This document shows, one piece after another, positions 35,225 through 44,700 of a DNA stretch of 64,000 nt (positions are counted from its first letter, which is position 1; the number at the start of each line of letters is the position of its first letter). The notes under the pieces were generated by a model. It made no database searches. It had not been told where the DNA came from and saw nothing but the letters and a program-made list of their open reading frames with translations. The translations under genes were made by a program, and so were the position numbers. The stretch comes from DATFQE01 sp963733845 (GTDB lineage: Bacteria > Actinomycetota > Thermoleophilia > Gaiellales > Gaiellaceae), in assembly GCA_963733845.1 (NCBI GenBank), contig CAVTEM010000007.1:310001-374000 (forward strand), read 5' to 3'.

Positions 35225-35778
35225 GGCGCCAGATCGCGCCGGCGGTGATCGCCTTCCTCCTCCTCACCGTGCTGACGGGCCTGCTCTACCCGCTCGTGGT
35301 CACCGGCCTCGCCCAGGTCGCGTTCCCAAGCAGGGCGGACGGCTCGCTCGTGAAGCGCGACGGCGTCGTCGTCGGCTCGCGGCTGATCGGCCAGAGCTTC
35401 GCCGGCCCCCGCTACTTCCACCCACGGCCGTCGGCGGCCGGGGACGGCTACGACGCGATGTCGAGCTCCGCCTCGAACCTGGGCCCGACGAACGAGGAGC
35501 TGCTCGCCGCCGCCGACGAGCGGCGGGCCGCGTACGAGCAGGCGAACGACGCGGCTGCGCCGATCGACGCGCTCACGGCCTCGGGCTCGGGGCTCGACCC
35601 GCACATCTCGCCGGAGAACGCACGGGCGCAGGCCGCTCGCGTGGCCGAGGCGCGCGGCCTGGACGAGGCGCAGGTGCTAGACCTCGTCGAGGAGCACACG
35701 GACGACCGCTCGCTCGGCTTCCTGGGCGAGCCGGCCGTGAACGTGCTCGAGCTGAACCTGGCGCTGGACGAGGCGTAG
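35221..35778 (+). CDS. kdpC: K(+)-transporting ATPase subunit C
   Basis: 185-aa single-span periplasm/outside-facing subunit. N-terminal helix (IAPAVIAFLLLTVLTGLLYP), then GSRLIGQSFAGPRYFHPRPS, SSASNLGPTNEEL and SGLDPHISPENARAQAARVA, all conserved in KdpC. GTG 35221 overlaps the kdpB stop. It ends 9 nt before the kdpD ATG. Confidence 0.97.
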
Positions 35779-35781
35779 CCT
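35776..35781 (+). promoter_or_regulatory. Possible internal leaderless promoter of kdpD
   Basis: TAGCCT, overlapping the kdpC stop codon, lies 6 nt before the kdpD ATG at 35788. It fits the window's leaderless pattern and could give kdpDE a separate basal promoter. Read-through from kdpABC is also likely. Confidence 0.35.
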
Positions 35782-35787
35782 TCCGTC

Positions 35788-38278
35788 ATGGCCCGCGGAG
35801 AGCTGCGCGTCTACCTCGGCGCCGCGGCCGGCGTCGGGAAGACCTACGCGATGCTGAACGAGGGGCGCCGACGTTGCGACTACGGCGAGGACGTGGTGGT
35901 CGGCTTCGTCGAGCCGCACCGGCGCGCGAAGACCGCAGCCCAGATCGGCGATCTCGAGGTCGTGCCGCGGAGGGAGGTCGAGTATCGCGGCGGCAGCTTC
36001 GAGGAGATGGACGTCGACGCGATCCTGGCCCGCGCTCCCGAGGTTGCGCTCGTGGACGAGCTCGCGCACACGAACGTCCCGGGCTCGCGCAACCAGAAGC
36101 GCTGGCAGGACGTCGAGGAGCTGCTCGCCGCCGGGATCACAGTGATCGGTACGCTCAACATCCAGCACCTGGAATCGCTCAACGACGTGGTCGAGCAGAT
36201 CACCTCGGTCAAGCAGCGCGAGACGATTCCCGACGGCGTCGCCCGCCGCGCGAACGAGCTTCAGCTCGTCGACCTGACACCCGTCGCGCTCAGGAACCGG
36301 CTCGCCCGCGGCGACGTCTACCCGCCGGAGCGAATCGACGCCGCGCTGGCCAACTACTTCCGCCCGGGCAACCTGGCCGCGCTCCGCGAGCTGGCGCTGC
36401 TCTGGCTGGCCGACCGGGTCGACGAGGGGCTCGCCGACTATCGGGCACGCCACGGGATCGAGCAGCCGTGGGAGACGCGCGAGCGGGTGCTCGTCGCCCT
36501 GACAGGCTCGACCGACGGCGAGCGGCTCGTCCGCCGCGCCTCCCGCATGGCCCAGAAGGCCAAGGGGGACCTCGTGGCCGTCCACGTCCACCCGCAGGAC
36601 GGGCTGGCCGCACCCTCGGCCGAGCTGCTCGCCCAGCAGCGCGGGCTCGTCGAGGAGCTCGGCGGCACCTACCACGAGGTCGTCGGGGCCGACGCCGGCC
36701 AGGCGCTCGTGGACGCTGCGCGGTCACTCAACGCCACCCAGATCGTGATGGGGGCGAGCCGACGCTCCCGCTGGTCCCGCCTCACGCGCGGCTCCGTGAT
36801 CGGGGAGGTAATCCGCAACTCCGGCGTCGGGATCGACGTGCACGTCGTCAGCCATGCCGAGGGCACGGAGGACCACCAGCTTGCTCTGCCTCGCCGCCGG
36901 CGGCCGGCCTCGCTGCCGCGGCGGCGGGTCGCGATCGGGCTCGGCCTCGCGGCCGTCGGGCCGGTTGCGTTGACGGCGCTCCTGGCCGACCTGCGAGGCG
37001 AGATCGGGCTGCCCAGCATCCTGCTCCTCTTCCTGCTCCTGGTCGCCTGCGTCTCCGCGGTCGGAGGCCTCTGGCCTGCGCTCGCGGCGGCGGTCAGCGG
37101 CTTTCTGCTCGCCAACTGGTACTTCACGCCCCCGCTGTACACGTTCACGATCTCCGAGGGCGAGAACATCCTCGCGCTCGTCGTCTTCCTGGCCGTCGCG
37201 GCGATCGTCAGCGGCTTCGTGTCGCTGGCCGCGCGCCGCGCTGCCGAGGGCGCGCGCGCCCGCGCCGAGGCCGAGGCGCTGCTGCGGCTCGCCGGGTCCT
37301 CTCCGGTCTCGGGCGTGCTCGACAGCTTGCGGCGGGTGCTCGCGCTCGATGGGGCAGCAGTGCTCCACCGTGGCGAAGGCGGCTGGCGAATCGAGGCCGC
37401 CAGTGGCGACCGCGCTCCCGAGAGCCCCGAGGCCGCCGGGACGACGATCGAGCTTGACACGGAGCACATGCTCGCCCTCGCAGGCCCGCCGGTGCGAAGC
37501 GAGGACCGCCGTGTGCTCGAGGCGTTCGCCAAGGAGCTCGCCGCCTCGGTCGAGCGCGGTGAGCTCGAGGAGGAAGCGGAGGCGGCCGGCGCGCTGTCGG
37601 CGGCGAGCGAGCTGCGCGCCGCGCTGCTCTCGGCGGTCTCGCACGATCTGCGAACGCCCATCGCCGCGATCAAGGCCTCGGTGACGAGCCTGCTGCAGCG
37701 GGACGTGGACTGGACGCCAGAGGCCCGGGAGGAGTTCGTCCGCACGATCGACGAGGAGACCGACCGCCTGAACGCGCTGGTCGGGAACCTGCTCGACATG
37801 AGCAGGCTCCAGGCGGGCGCGCTCGAGATCAGCGCGACGCCGATCGGGGTCGAGCAGGTCCTGCCCGCCGCGCTCCAGAGCCTGGGCGCGGGGGAGGACG
37901 CGGTCGAGCTCGACGTCCCCGAGTCGCTGCCGCGGGTGGTCGCCGATCCCGGGCTGCTCGAGCGGGCGCTCGCGAACGTGATCCAGAACGCGATCCGCTT
38001 CTCGCCGCCGGGCAAGCCGGCCCGAGTCGACAGCCGGCCTCGTGGACGGCGTGGTCGACGTGCGCGTCGCCGATCGCGGCCCGGGTGTCCCGCGAGGCGA
38101 GCAGGAGCGGCTGTTCATGCCGTTCCAGCGGCTGGGTGACTCGGGCCAGGGCGAGGGCGTGGGCCTCGGCCTGGCAGTCGCCAAGGGATTCGTCGAGGCG
38201 ATGGGCGGCCGGCTGGAGGTCGAGGACACCCCGGGCGGGGGCCTCACCGTTGTCGCCCGCCTGCAGGCGGCCTCTTGA
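35788..38278 (+). CDS. kdpD: Osmosensitive K(+) channel sensor histidine kinase KdpD (one frame break)
   Basis: About 829 residues. N-terminal KdpD domain with Walker A (LGAAAGVGKTYAMLNEG) and VALVDELAHTNVPGSRNQKR; a universal-stress-protein domain (RVLVALTGSTDGERLVRRAS), known in relatives to sense ligands such as c-di-AMP; four membrane helices near residues 390-490; a GAF-like linker; then HisKA with the phosphorylated His in LLSAVSHDLRTPIAAIKASV; and an ATPase with NVIQNAIRFSPPG, VADRGPGVP and GVGLGLAVAKGFVEAM. The frame shifts by +1 near 38031, inside the ATPase domain, most likely an assembly error. Confidence 0.95.
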
Positions 38279-38955
38279 CGAGGATCCTCGTCGTCGACGA
38301 CGAGCCGCAGCTTTTGCGCGCGCTCTCCACCAACCTGCGCGCCCGCGGGTACGACGTGGACGTCGCGCCGACCGGCGAGCAGGCGCTCACGCTCGCCGCT
38401 CGGAAGCACCCGGACCTGGTCGTCCTCGACCTCGGCCTCCCGGGCATGGACGGAACCGAGGTGATCCGCGGCCTGCGTGGCTGGACGAAGGTGCCGATCC
38501 TCGTCCTCTCCGTCCGTGAGACCGAGGCGGAGAAGGTCTCGGCCCTCGACGCCGGCGCCGACGACTACGTCACGAAGCCGTTCGGCATGGACGAGCTGCT
38601 CGCCCGACTACGCGCGGCCCTGCGGCGGGCGGCACCCGCAGAGGAGCACGCAGTCGTGGAGACCCCCGACTTCACCGTCGACCTCGCCGCCAAGCGCGTC
38701 AGGACGGAATCAGGCGAAGTGAGGCTGACCCCGACCGAGTGGCACATCGTCGAAGTGCTCGTTCGCAACGCGGGCAAGCTTGTGACGCAGCGGCAGCTGC
38801 TCCAGGAAGTCTGGGGCCCGCAGTACGAGAAGGAAACGAACTACCTCCGCGTCTACCTCGCCCAGATCCGCAGCAAGCTCGAGCCCGACCCGGCCAACCC
38901 GCGCTACTTCGTCACCGAGGCGAGGATGGGCTACCGCTTCGAGCCGCGCGTCTAG
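38275..38955 (+). CDS. kdpE: KDP operon response regulator KdpE
   Basis: 226-aa OmpR-family response regulator. Receiver domain: ILVVDDEPQ (acidic pair), the phospho-acceptor in DLVVLDLGLPGMDGTEV, LSVRETEAEK, and the conserved Lys in DDYVTKPFGMDEL. The C-terminal winged helix contains LTPTEWHIVEVLVRNAGKLV and YLRVYLAQIRSKLEPDPANP. The start is TTG 38275, overlapping the kdpD stop (TTGA). The 3' end overlaps the convergent DUF389 gene by 44 nt. Confidence 0.97.
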   Translation: MTRILVVDDEPQLLRALSTNLRARGYDVDVAPTGEQALTLAARKHPDLVVLDLGLPGMDGTEVIRGLRGWTKVPILVLSVRETEAEKVSALDAGADDYVTKPFGMDELLARLRAALRRAAPAEEHAVVETPDFTVDLAAKRVRTESGEVRLTPTEWHIVEVLVRNAGKLVTQRQLLQEVWGPQYEKETNYLRVYLAQIRSKLEPDPANPRYFVTEARMGYRFEPRV

Positions 38956-39862
38956 CAAAGAGCGCGCGCTGGAAGGACAGCGTCGCGATGCCGGCGGCGA
39001 GGATCGCGCCCAGGTTGATCAGCAGCTGTGCGAGCGCGCCGCCGACCTCGTTCCAGTCGCCGTAGGCGGCGGCGACCCCGACGTTCGCGGCCGCGGGAAT
39101 GGTTGTGACTGAGATCAGCACGCCGATCAGCGCCCCGGCCTTCGCGGTCGACAGCGAGAGCACGCCCGCGGTGCCGGCGAGCAGTGCGACGATCACCGAG
39201 TACGTGTTCGGGTCGGAGATGAACAACGTCGCGGGATGCGTGCCCGCGGCGAGGTCGTCGGGCGCCGGCCCGGCCGCGCGGAGCGCAAGCGTCCCCAGGC
39301 AGGTTGCGGCGATCGCGACCGGGAAGCCGACCAGGATCGCCTTCAGCGACTTGCGCGCCAGCTCCATGCGCCGCTGTACCACCGCGACGCACACCCCCGC
39401 CAGCGGCCCGAACTCCGGTCCGACCACCATCGCGCCGATGATCAGGATCACCGAGTCGGTGAGGATGCCCACGCCCGCGATCGCCGTCGCGAGCACCATG
39501 AAGGCAAGGAACGAGCCAGACAGCTCCGCGCTGTCCGAGGTCCGCGCTTCCACCTCCTCCCACACGACCGCGTCGGCCGGGTAGCCGCGGGCGGCCTTCT
39601 CCGCGGCGACGGCGACATCGGAAAGCGCCGTGGCCACCTCCTCGACGGCGATCGATCCGACGCGGTCGATGCCGAGGTCGCGCAGCTCGGCCAGCACGAC
39701 GCTCGCGTCCTCGCGCGCAACGTCGCAGAGGACGAGGTCGCCGAGCGGCCGCCGGGCAACGTTCGGGATGCGGACAATGTTGAACACCGAGGGCGCCCGC
39801 TCGAGCAGGTCGACGGTGCGGCCCGCAAGACTCGGCGGCGCAACGATCCGCAGATGGATCAC
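38912..39862 (-). CDS. DUF389 family membrane protein
   Basis: 316-aa protein. An N-terminal soluble domain of about 110 residues (FNIVRIPNVARRPLGDLVLC; IDRVGSIAVEEV) precedes the DUF389 membrane domain with about six helices (FMVLATAIAGVGILTDSVIL, IIGAMVVGPEFGPLAGVCVA, AGVLSLSTAKAGALIGVLIS). The signature GAMVVGPEFGPLAG is conserved in DUF389. Function is unknown. GTG 39862 follows TATCAT-CGCCGC, a leaderless start. Its last 44 nt are antisense to the end of kdpE. Confidence 0.9.
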   Translation of the reverse strand: MIHLRIVAPPSLAGRTVDLLERAPSVFNIVRIPNVARRPLGDLVLCDVAREDASVVLAELRDLGIDRVGSIAVEEVATALSDVAVAAEKAARGYPADAVVWEEVEARTSDSAELSGSFLAFMVLATAIAGVGILTDSVILIIGAMVVGPEFGPLAGVCVAVVQRRMELARKSLKAILVGFPVAIAATCLGTLALRAAGPAPDDLAAGTHPATLFISDPNTYSVIVALLAGTAGVLSLSTAKAGALIGVLISVTTIPAAANVGVAAAYGDWNEVGGALAQLLINLGAILAAGIATLSFQRALFARRAARSGSPSSPR

Positions 39863-39868
39863 GCGGCG

Positions 39869-39874
39869 ATGATA
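39869..39874 (-). promoter_or_regulatory. -10 element of a leaderless promoter (DUF389 gene)
   Basis: TATCAT, then CGCCGC, then GTG at 39862; the spacer and start are identical to those of the MIP18 gene. Confidence 0.55.
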
Positions 39875-39935
39875 GGAGCGGACGCAGAGGCCGCCGACCA
39901 ATCCTCCGGGAATGTCACCCGACGCGGCGCCCGTT

Positions 39936-39941
39936 TACTGT
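39936..39941 (+). promoter_or_regulatory. -10 element of a leaderless promoter (VOC gene)
   Basis: TACTGT, then CCCGGCC, then ATG at 39949. It lies 61 nt from the divergent leaderless promoter of the DUF389 gene. Confidence 0.5.
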
Positions 39942-39948
39942 CCCGGCC

Positions 39949-40383
39949 ATGTTGACGAATCGTTCCGCGCCGCCTGCGACCGTCACTCCCGTGCTCGTCT
40001 ACCGGGACGTGCGCGCGGCGGTGGCGTGGCTGGAGACGGCGTTCGGCTTCGAGGAGCGCGTCCGGATCGGTGATTCGCACCGCACCCAGCTACGCGTTGG
40101 ATCGGATGGTGCCATCGTTGTCGCCGACGTTCGCGGCGATCAGGTTGCTCCGAGCGAAGGCGTCGTCACGCAGCTCGTCAAGGTGCGCGTGGCAGACGTC
40201 GACGAGGCGTTCGCCCGTGCGCGCGAATGCGGCGCCCGGGTCGTCGAGGAGCTGAGGACGTACGATTACGGCGAGCGTTCCGGTGTCCTCGAGGACCCCG
40301 ACGGCCACCGCTGGGAACTCACCCAAACCGTGCGTGACACCGCGCCCGAGGAATGGGGCGGAACGACGATCGCGCCCTGGTGA
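39949..40383 (+). CDS. VOC family protein (glyoxalase/bleomycin-resistance fold)
   Basis: 144-aa single-domain VOC protein: TPVLVYRDVRAAVAWLETAF, FGFEERVRIG, RTQLRVGSDGAIVVADVR, QLVKVRVADVDEAFARAREC and VLEDPDGHRWELTQ, the last carrying the conserved metal-ligand Glu. The family includes glyoxalases, dioxygenases and drug-binding proteins; this short form cannot be assigned further. A leaderless start is likely. Confidence 0.9.
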   Translation: MLTNRSAPPATVTPVLVYRDVRAAVAWLETAFGFEERVRIGDSHRTQLRVGSDGAIVVADVRGDQVAPSEGVVTQLVKVRVADVDEAFARARECGARVVEELRTYDYGERSGVLEDPDGHRWELTQTVRDTAPEEWGGTTIAPW

Positions 40384-40423
40384 GAGCCTGTTCGCCTGAA
40401 GCTGTCTGCATGACCTGACGCGT

Positions 40424-41047
40424 ATGAGGCTGCCGAACACAGCGCACGAATCTCGCCCGTGGCGCATCGCCGAGATCGCGCCCGACTTCAGGCTCGAGGA
40501 TGTCTGGGCGCTACCTGCGCGGGGCGGGCGCGAGGACTTCGGAGCGCTGCTAGACGTGATGTCCTCGCTGGATCCGGCCAACCGAGGGTCGACCGCAACT
40601 CGCCTGCTCTTCTCCCTTCGTTACCGCATCGGCGGTTGGTTCGGCTGGGACGATCCCGGGCGCAAGCATGCGGTCCCGGGAGGTCCTGAAACGACGTTGA
40701 CGGCACGGCTTCCCGGAGATCTGCGTGACACCGCGGAGGAGTCCGGTCGGAGCTCCTACGGCTTTCGCCCGCTCTATCGCACCGACGACGAGTGGGCCGC
40801 GGAGGTATCGAACCGAACGGTTCACGCCGTGATGCACCTCGCCTGGATCGACCAGGGAGAGGGCTCGTACCAGGGACAGATGGGCGTCTACGTCAAGCCT
40901 CGGGGCAGGTTCGGGTCCGCCTATATGGCGCTGATCAGGCCGTTTCGACATCGCGTCGTCTACCCGGCGCTGATGCGTCAGATCGAACGAGCCTGGGACG
41001 CCAGATCGACGAGCCCGGTCAGAGAAACGAACCGAGGCGCGCAGTGA
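40424..41047 (+). CDS. DUF2867 family protein
   Basis: 207-aa soluble protein with the DUF2867 pattern: APDFRLEDVWALPARGGRED, DFGALLDVM, RLLFSLRYRIGGWFGWDDPG, FRPLYRTDDEWAAEVSNRTV, then VHAVMHLAWID and a C-terminal YVKPRGRFGSAYMALIRPFR segment. No catalytic residues are known for the family. The ATG at 40424 lacks a clear ribosome-binding site. Its last 29 nt overlap the end of the convergent SUKH gene. Confidence 0.85.
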   Translation: MRLPNTAHESRPWRIAEIAPDFRLEDVWALPARGGREDFGALLDVMSSLDPANRGSTATRLLFSLRYRIGGWFGWDDPGRKHAVPGGPETTLTARLPGDLRDTAEESGRSSYGFRPLYRTDDEWAAEVSNRTVHAVMHLAWIDQGEGSYQGQMGVYVKPRGRFGSAYMALIRPFRHRVVYPALMRQIERAWDARSTSPVRETNRGAQ

Positions 41048-41714
41048 GTTGCTCGTCGTCCACGAGACGTCGCGCCTGCGCGTCCCAGTAGGAGCCGACC
41101 GCCTCGAAACGGTCGGCCAGCACGTCGAGGAACTCGAGCAGCGACCCGGCGACGCATCGCGCCTCGACGGCCTCCCAGCGCACGAGGGTGAGTCGGCCGA
41201 AATGGGCCGAGCCGGAGTCGCAGTCGATCGCCACGTTCTCGTCCGCTCTGGCCAGGGGAAAGACGGGGAGCCACCCGGGGCGCCAGAGGTCGCCCTCGGA
41301 GAGGTCCCACCAAGGCGCCGACGCGATCTCAGCGGCGTCGGCGCGCAGCTCGCGACACGAATCGGCTGCAGCCGCAGAGCTCGCGAATCGCACGCCGCCC
41401 CTGAGCAGAAGCGGATACCAGACGCCTGCCGCGTCGCGGTCCCACGCCTCCTCGTCGACGCCGTCGTGCAAGCCGTACAGCTCGACGAGGTCCGCGGGCG
41501 GCTCCAGGCGCAGATCGGCCAGCCGCTCGCGCAGCGTCGTCTCGGCAAGCGGGGGGCGCAGGTAGCCGCGAAGCGGCGAGCCGACCGCGTCGTGGAGAAG
41601 AAGCAGGCGCTCGAGGCCCTCTGTGACCGTCAGTGACAGAGTCTGAACGTCGGCACGAATTTCGCCGGCACGGGCACGACTGCGTACTCCTGCCGCTCGC
41701 CGAACGGCTGGCAC
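41019..41714 (-). CDS. SMI1/KNR4 (SUKH) family protein, probable immunity protein of the RHS toxin
   Basis: SUKH-superfamily protein, the most common immunity fold of polymorphic toxin systems. The core is LRERLADLRLEPPADLVELY, then GLHDGV, WYPLLLRGGVRF, WLPVFPLARADENVAIDC and GSLLEFLDVLADRFEAVGSY. It directly follows the RHS toxin gene and would neutralise the toxin in the producer's cytoplasm. The start is unclear: GTG 41714 lies 85 nt inside the RHS gene and gives a basic extension, while an in-frame CTG at 41633 overlaps the RHS stop as CTGA and begins right at the conserved domain. Translational coupling is likely in either case. Confidence 0.82.
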   Translation of the reverse strand: MPAVRRAAGVRSRARAGEIRADVQTLSLTVTEGLERLLLLHDAVGSPLRGYLRPPLAETTLRERLADLRLEPPADLVELYGLHDGVDEEAWDRDAAGVWYPLLLRGGVRFASSAAAADSCRELRADAAEIASAPWWDLSEGDLWRPGWLPVFPLARADENVAIDCDSGSAHFGRLTLVRWEAVEARCVAGSLLEFLDVLADRFEAVGSYWDAQARRLVDDEQLTARLGSFL

Positions 41715-44700
41715 GCGGCCGCCCTGTAGAAGCCGCCGAGCGTTCCACCCTGCTTGCGGTGCTCACCCGGCGGGACGCCCTCGAGTGAGGGCAGGTTCGC
41801 CTGTCCTCCCTCCCACGCGGTGGCGAACGGGTACTCGTCGCACTGGAGGCCGTTGGCGCGCCAGTCGATGCAGTTCGGCTGGGTATCGAGCCAGGCGCGG
41901 CTCCACTGCTCGAGCTTGCGCGTCAGCCGGGCCAAATTGGGCCGCTGGCCCTGCGTGGCCGCGATGTGGGCGGAGATCTTCTCCTGGTCGAGGCCGCCCG
42001 GGAAGTAGATCCGGACGTCCTGGCCCGAGCACGGGCTGTCGACGTCCACGAACCAGTTGGCAAGATTGGCCCCGAGACAGGCGGCTGCGGCGGCCTCCGC
42101 GGCTTCGCGCGTGAGGTCTCGCACGCGTTGCTGGATCTCCTTGGCGAGCTCCTCGATCGACTTGCCGCCGGGGATCGTCCCGGTCCCAGTTCCCGCGCCG
42201 ACACTCACGTCCGGGAACACGTCGAAGCACGAGGTCGAGACGAGGCACTGGTACCACGGGCTGTTGATCCACCAGTAGTAGAGGGCGAGACTCCCGACCC
42301 CGACGGCCGCTACACGGAGCAAGGCGCCGTACTCGATAGCGACCTGCTGGCCGCTGAGGTCGATGTGTGTGGTCGGGTTGTTGCCGACGTAGGTGTAGGG
42401 GTTCCAGCCCACGACTCCGGGGGCGCCCGGGCGGACGGGGTCGACCGAGAGGAAGCGTCCGGTCGACGTCGACAGGTCGCGCGCGTTGAGGTGCACGAGG
42501 CCACCGTCCTGCTGCGCTCCGGTGAACCCGAGCCGGCTCGCCGCGCCGCTCTGGCTCGAGACGCCTCCGAAGACGTCGAACGAACGCGAGCCGCTCACCG
42601 CGCCGGCCGCGTTCGTGAGCCCGCGCACCGAGCCGAGCGCGTCCGCGAGCGCGAATTGCCTCGCGGCGCCCACCTGAGCGTGCAGTCCCGCCGGGCTGTG
42701 CACGTAGCCCGTGCTCCCGTCGGAGACGAGCTCGGGGACGCCGCTCCAGCCCAGCCGGTCGTACAGCAGCGGCGTCGTGGTGCCCGCCGTCGTCGTCGAC
42801 ACGCGGACGTCGTCGCCGTCGTAGCGGTAGGACGTGGCGCCCGGGCCGCTGCCGACGCTCTGGAGGCGGCCGCGCCAGTCCCACCCGAAGCTGCCGGAGC
42901 CGGCCGACGTCAGATTGCCCGAGTTGTCGTAGCCGTACGAGGTCCCGCCCGCCTGGAGCAAGCGTGACGCGTCGTCGTAGGTGTAGTCGACCTGAGGGGA
43001 GCCGCTGGTGCGCTCCGTGAGGCGGTTGCCGGCGCCGTCGTAGGTGTAGTCGACTTGCCGTCCGCCCGGATAGGTCACACGCGTGAGCTGCTCGAGCGCG
43101 TTGAGCGTGTAGCTCTCGGTGCCGGCGCTGGAGGCGACGGCGGTCCGGTTGCCGTTCGGATCGAGCGTGTAATCGAAGAACTCGAGGATGCCGCCTGCGT
43201 TGCGGTGCTCGATCCGGTCGAGTCGCCCGGCCGGGTCGTAGGTGTAGTTGGTGGTGACGCCGTTCGGCCTCGTGAGGCCCGCGATCCGACCGTCGTCGTC
43301 GTAGCTGAACGTGCTGGTCGCGGTGCCGCTCCAGTCGGCGACCGTCGCCAGCCGCCCGGCCGCGTCGTAGGTGTAGCCGACCGCCCCCTGCGGCTGGGTC
43401 AGCGAGGTGCGGCGGCCCGAGCGGTCGTACCCGTAGGAGACCGTGCCTGCGGGCGAGGTCACGGTCCGCATGCGGCCGCTCGGCCAGTACGTCCAGCCTG
43501 TCGTGCCCGTCTGGTCGGTCATCGTTCGGCGCCGACCGGCGTCGTCGTAGGCGTAGACGATCGAGCCGGAGCCGCCCCGCTCTGTGATCGTCCGAACGCG
43601 GTCGTCGACGAAGTAGCCGTAGTCGACGGTGACGCCGCGCGCATCGGTCTCCGACGTGAGCCGACCTGCCAGGTCGTACTGGAGCGAGCGCGTGTGGTCG
43701 AGCGGATCGGTCTCGCTCGCGAGCCCGCCGAGGGCGTGGTACGTGAAGTCCCACGTCTTCGAGCGCGGGTCGGTCAAGGACGTGCGCTGCCCGGCGTCGT
43801 CGTAGCCGAACGAGACGCCGTGGCCGGCGAGGTCGGTGATCGAGGCGAGCCGCCCGTAGGGGTCGTAGGCGTGGTCGAGCGTGGACAGGCGCGCGTCGGT
43901 CTGCACGTCGACACGCCCTGCCGGGTCGTAGGTGGTCGACCAGGTGTGGCCGAGCGTGTTGCGCCGAGAGGTCTCGAGCCCGCGGCCGTTGTAGCCGAAG
44001 GTGGTCGTCACGCCCTCGAGCGTCGCCGTCGTCCTCAGCCGCCCGGCGGCCGTGTACGTGTAACGGGTCTGGACGCCGAGCGGGTCGGTCTCGGTCTCCA
44101 GTCGGTTGAGGTCGTCGTAGGTCGACTCGAACCGGCGCTGCTCGGGGTCGACCGTCGCGGTGTGGTTGCCGGCCGCGTCGTACTCGTGCGTCGTCTCGTT
44201 CCGCTCCTGGTCCCAGCTGTGCGTCAGGCGGCCGTCCCGGTCGTACCCCTGCTCGGTGAACGTGCCGTCGTGGAAGGTCGTCTTGGTGGGCCGGCCCGTG
44301 GGGCTGTACTCGTGGGCGGTCCGGCGGCCGACGGGATCGATCACGGACTCGAGCCGTCCGGTCGCGTCGTACGTGTACGAGGTGACCGCGTCGTTCGGGT
44401 CCTCGACGCGCCGCAGGTGCCCGTCGGGGAAGTAGAGGCGCTCGGTGACGCCGCCGGCCGCGTTCCGCTCCGTCCGGAGCCAGCCGTTGTCGTAGTAGGT
44501 GTAGCCCGTCTCGCGGCCGATCGGGTCGGTGAGCAGCCGGAGTCGCCCGCCGCCGTCGTAGGCGTAGCTGGTCGGGTCGAGATCGCCGACCTTGACCGTG
44601 CGCGTGCGGCCGTTTCTGTCATAGGTGTACGTGGTCGGCTGGTCGGCCTCGTTGTCGACCGACACGAGGCGCCCGGCCCCGTCGTAGTCGTAGGTCGTCG

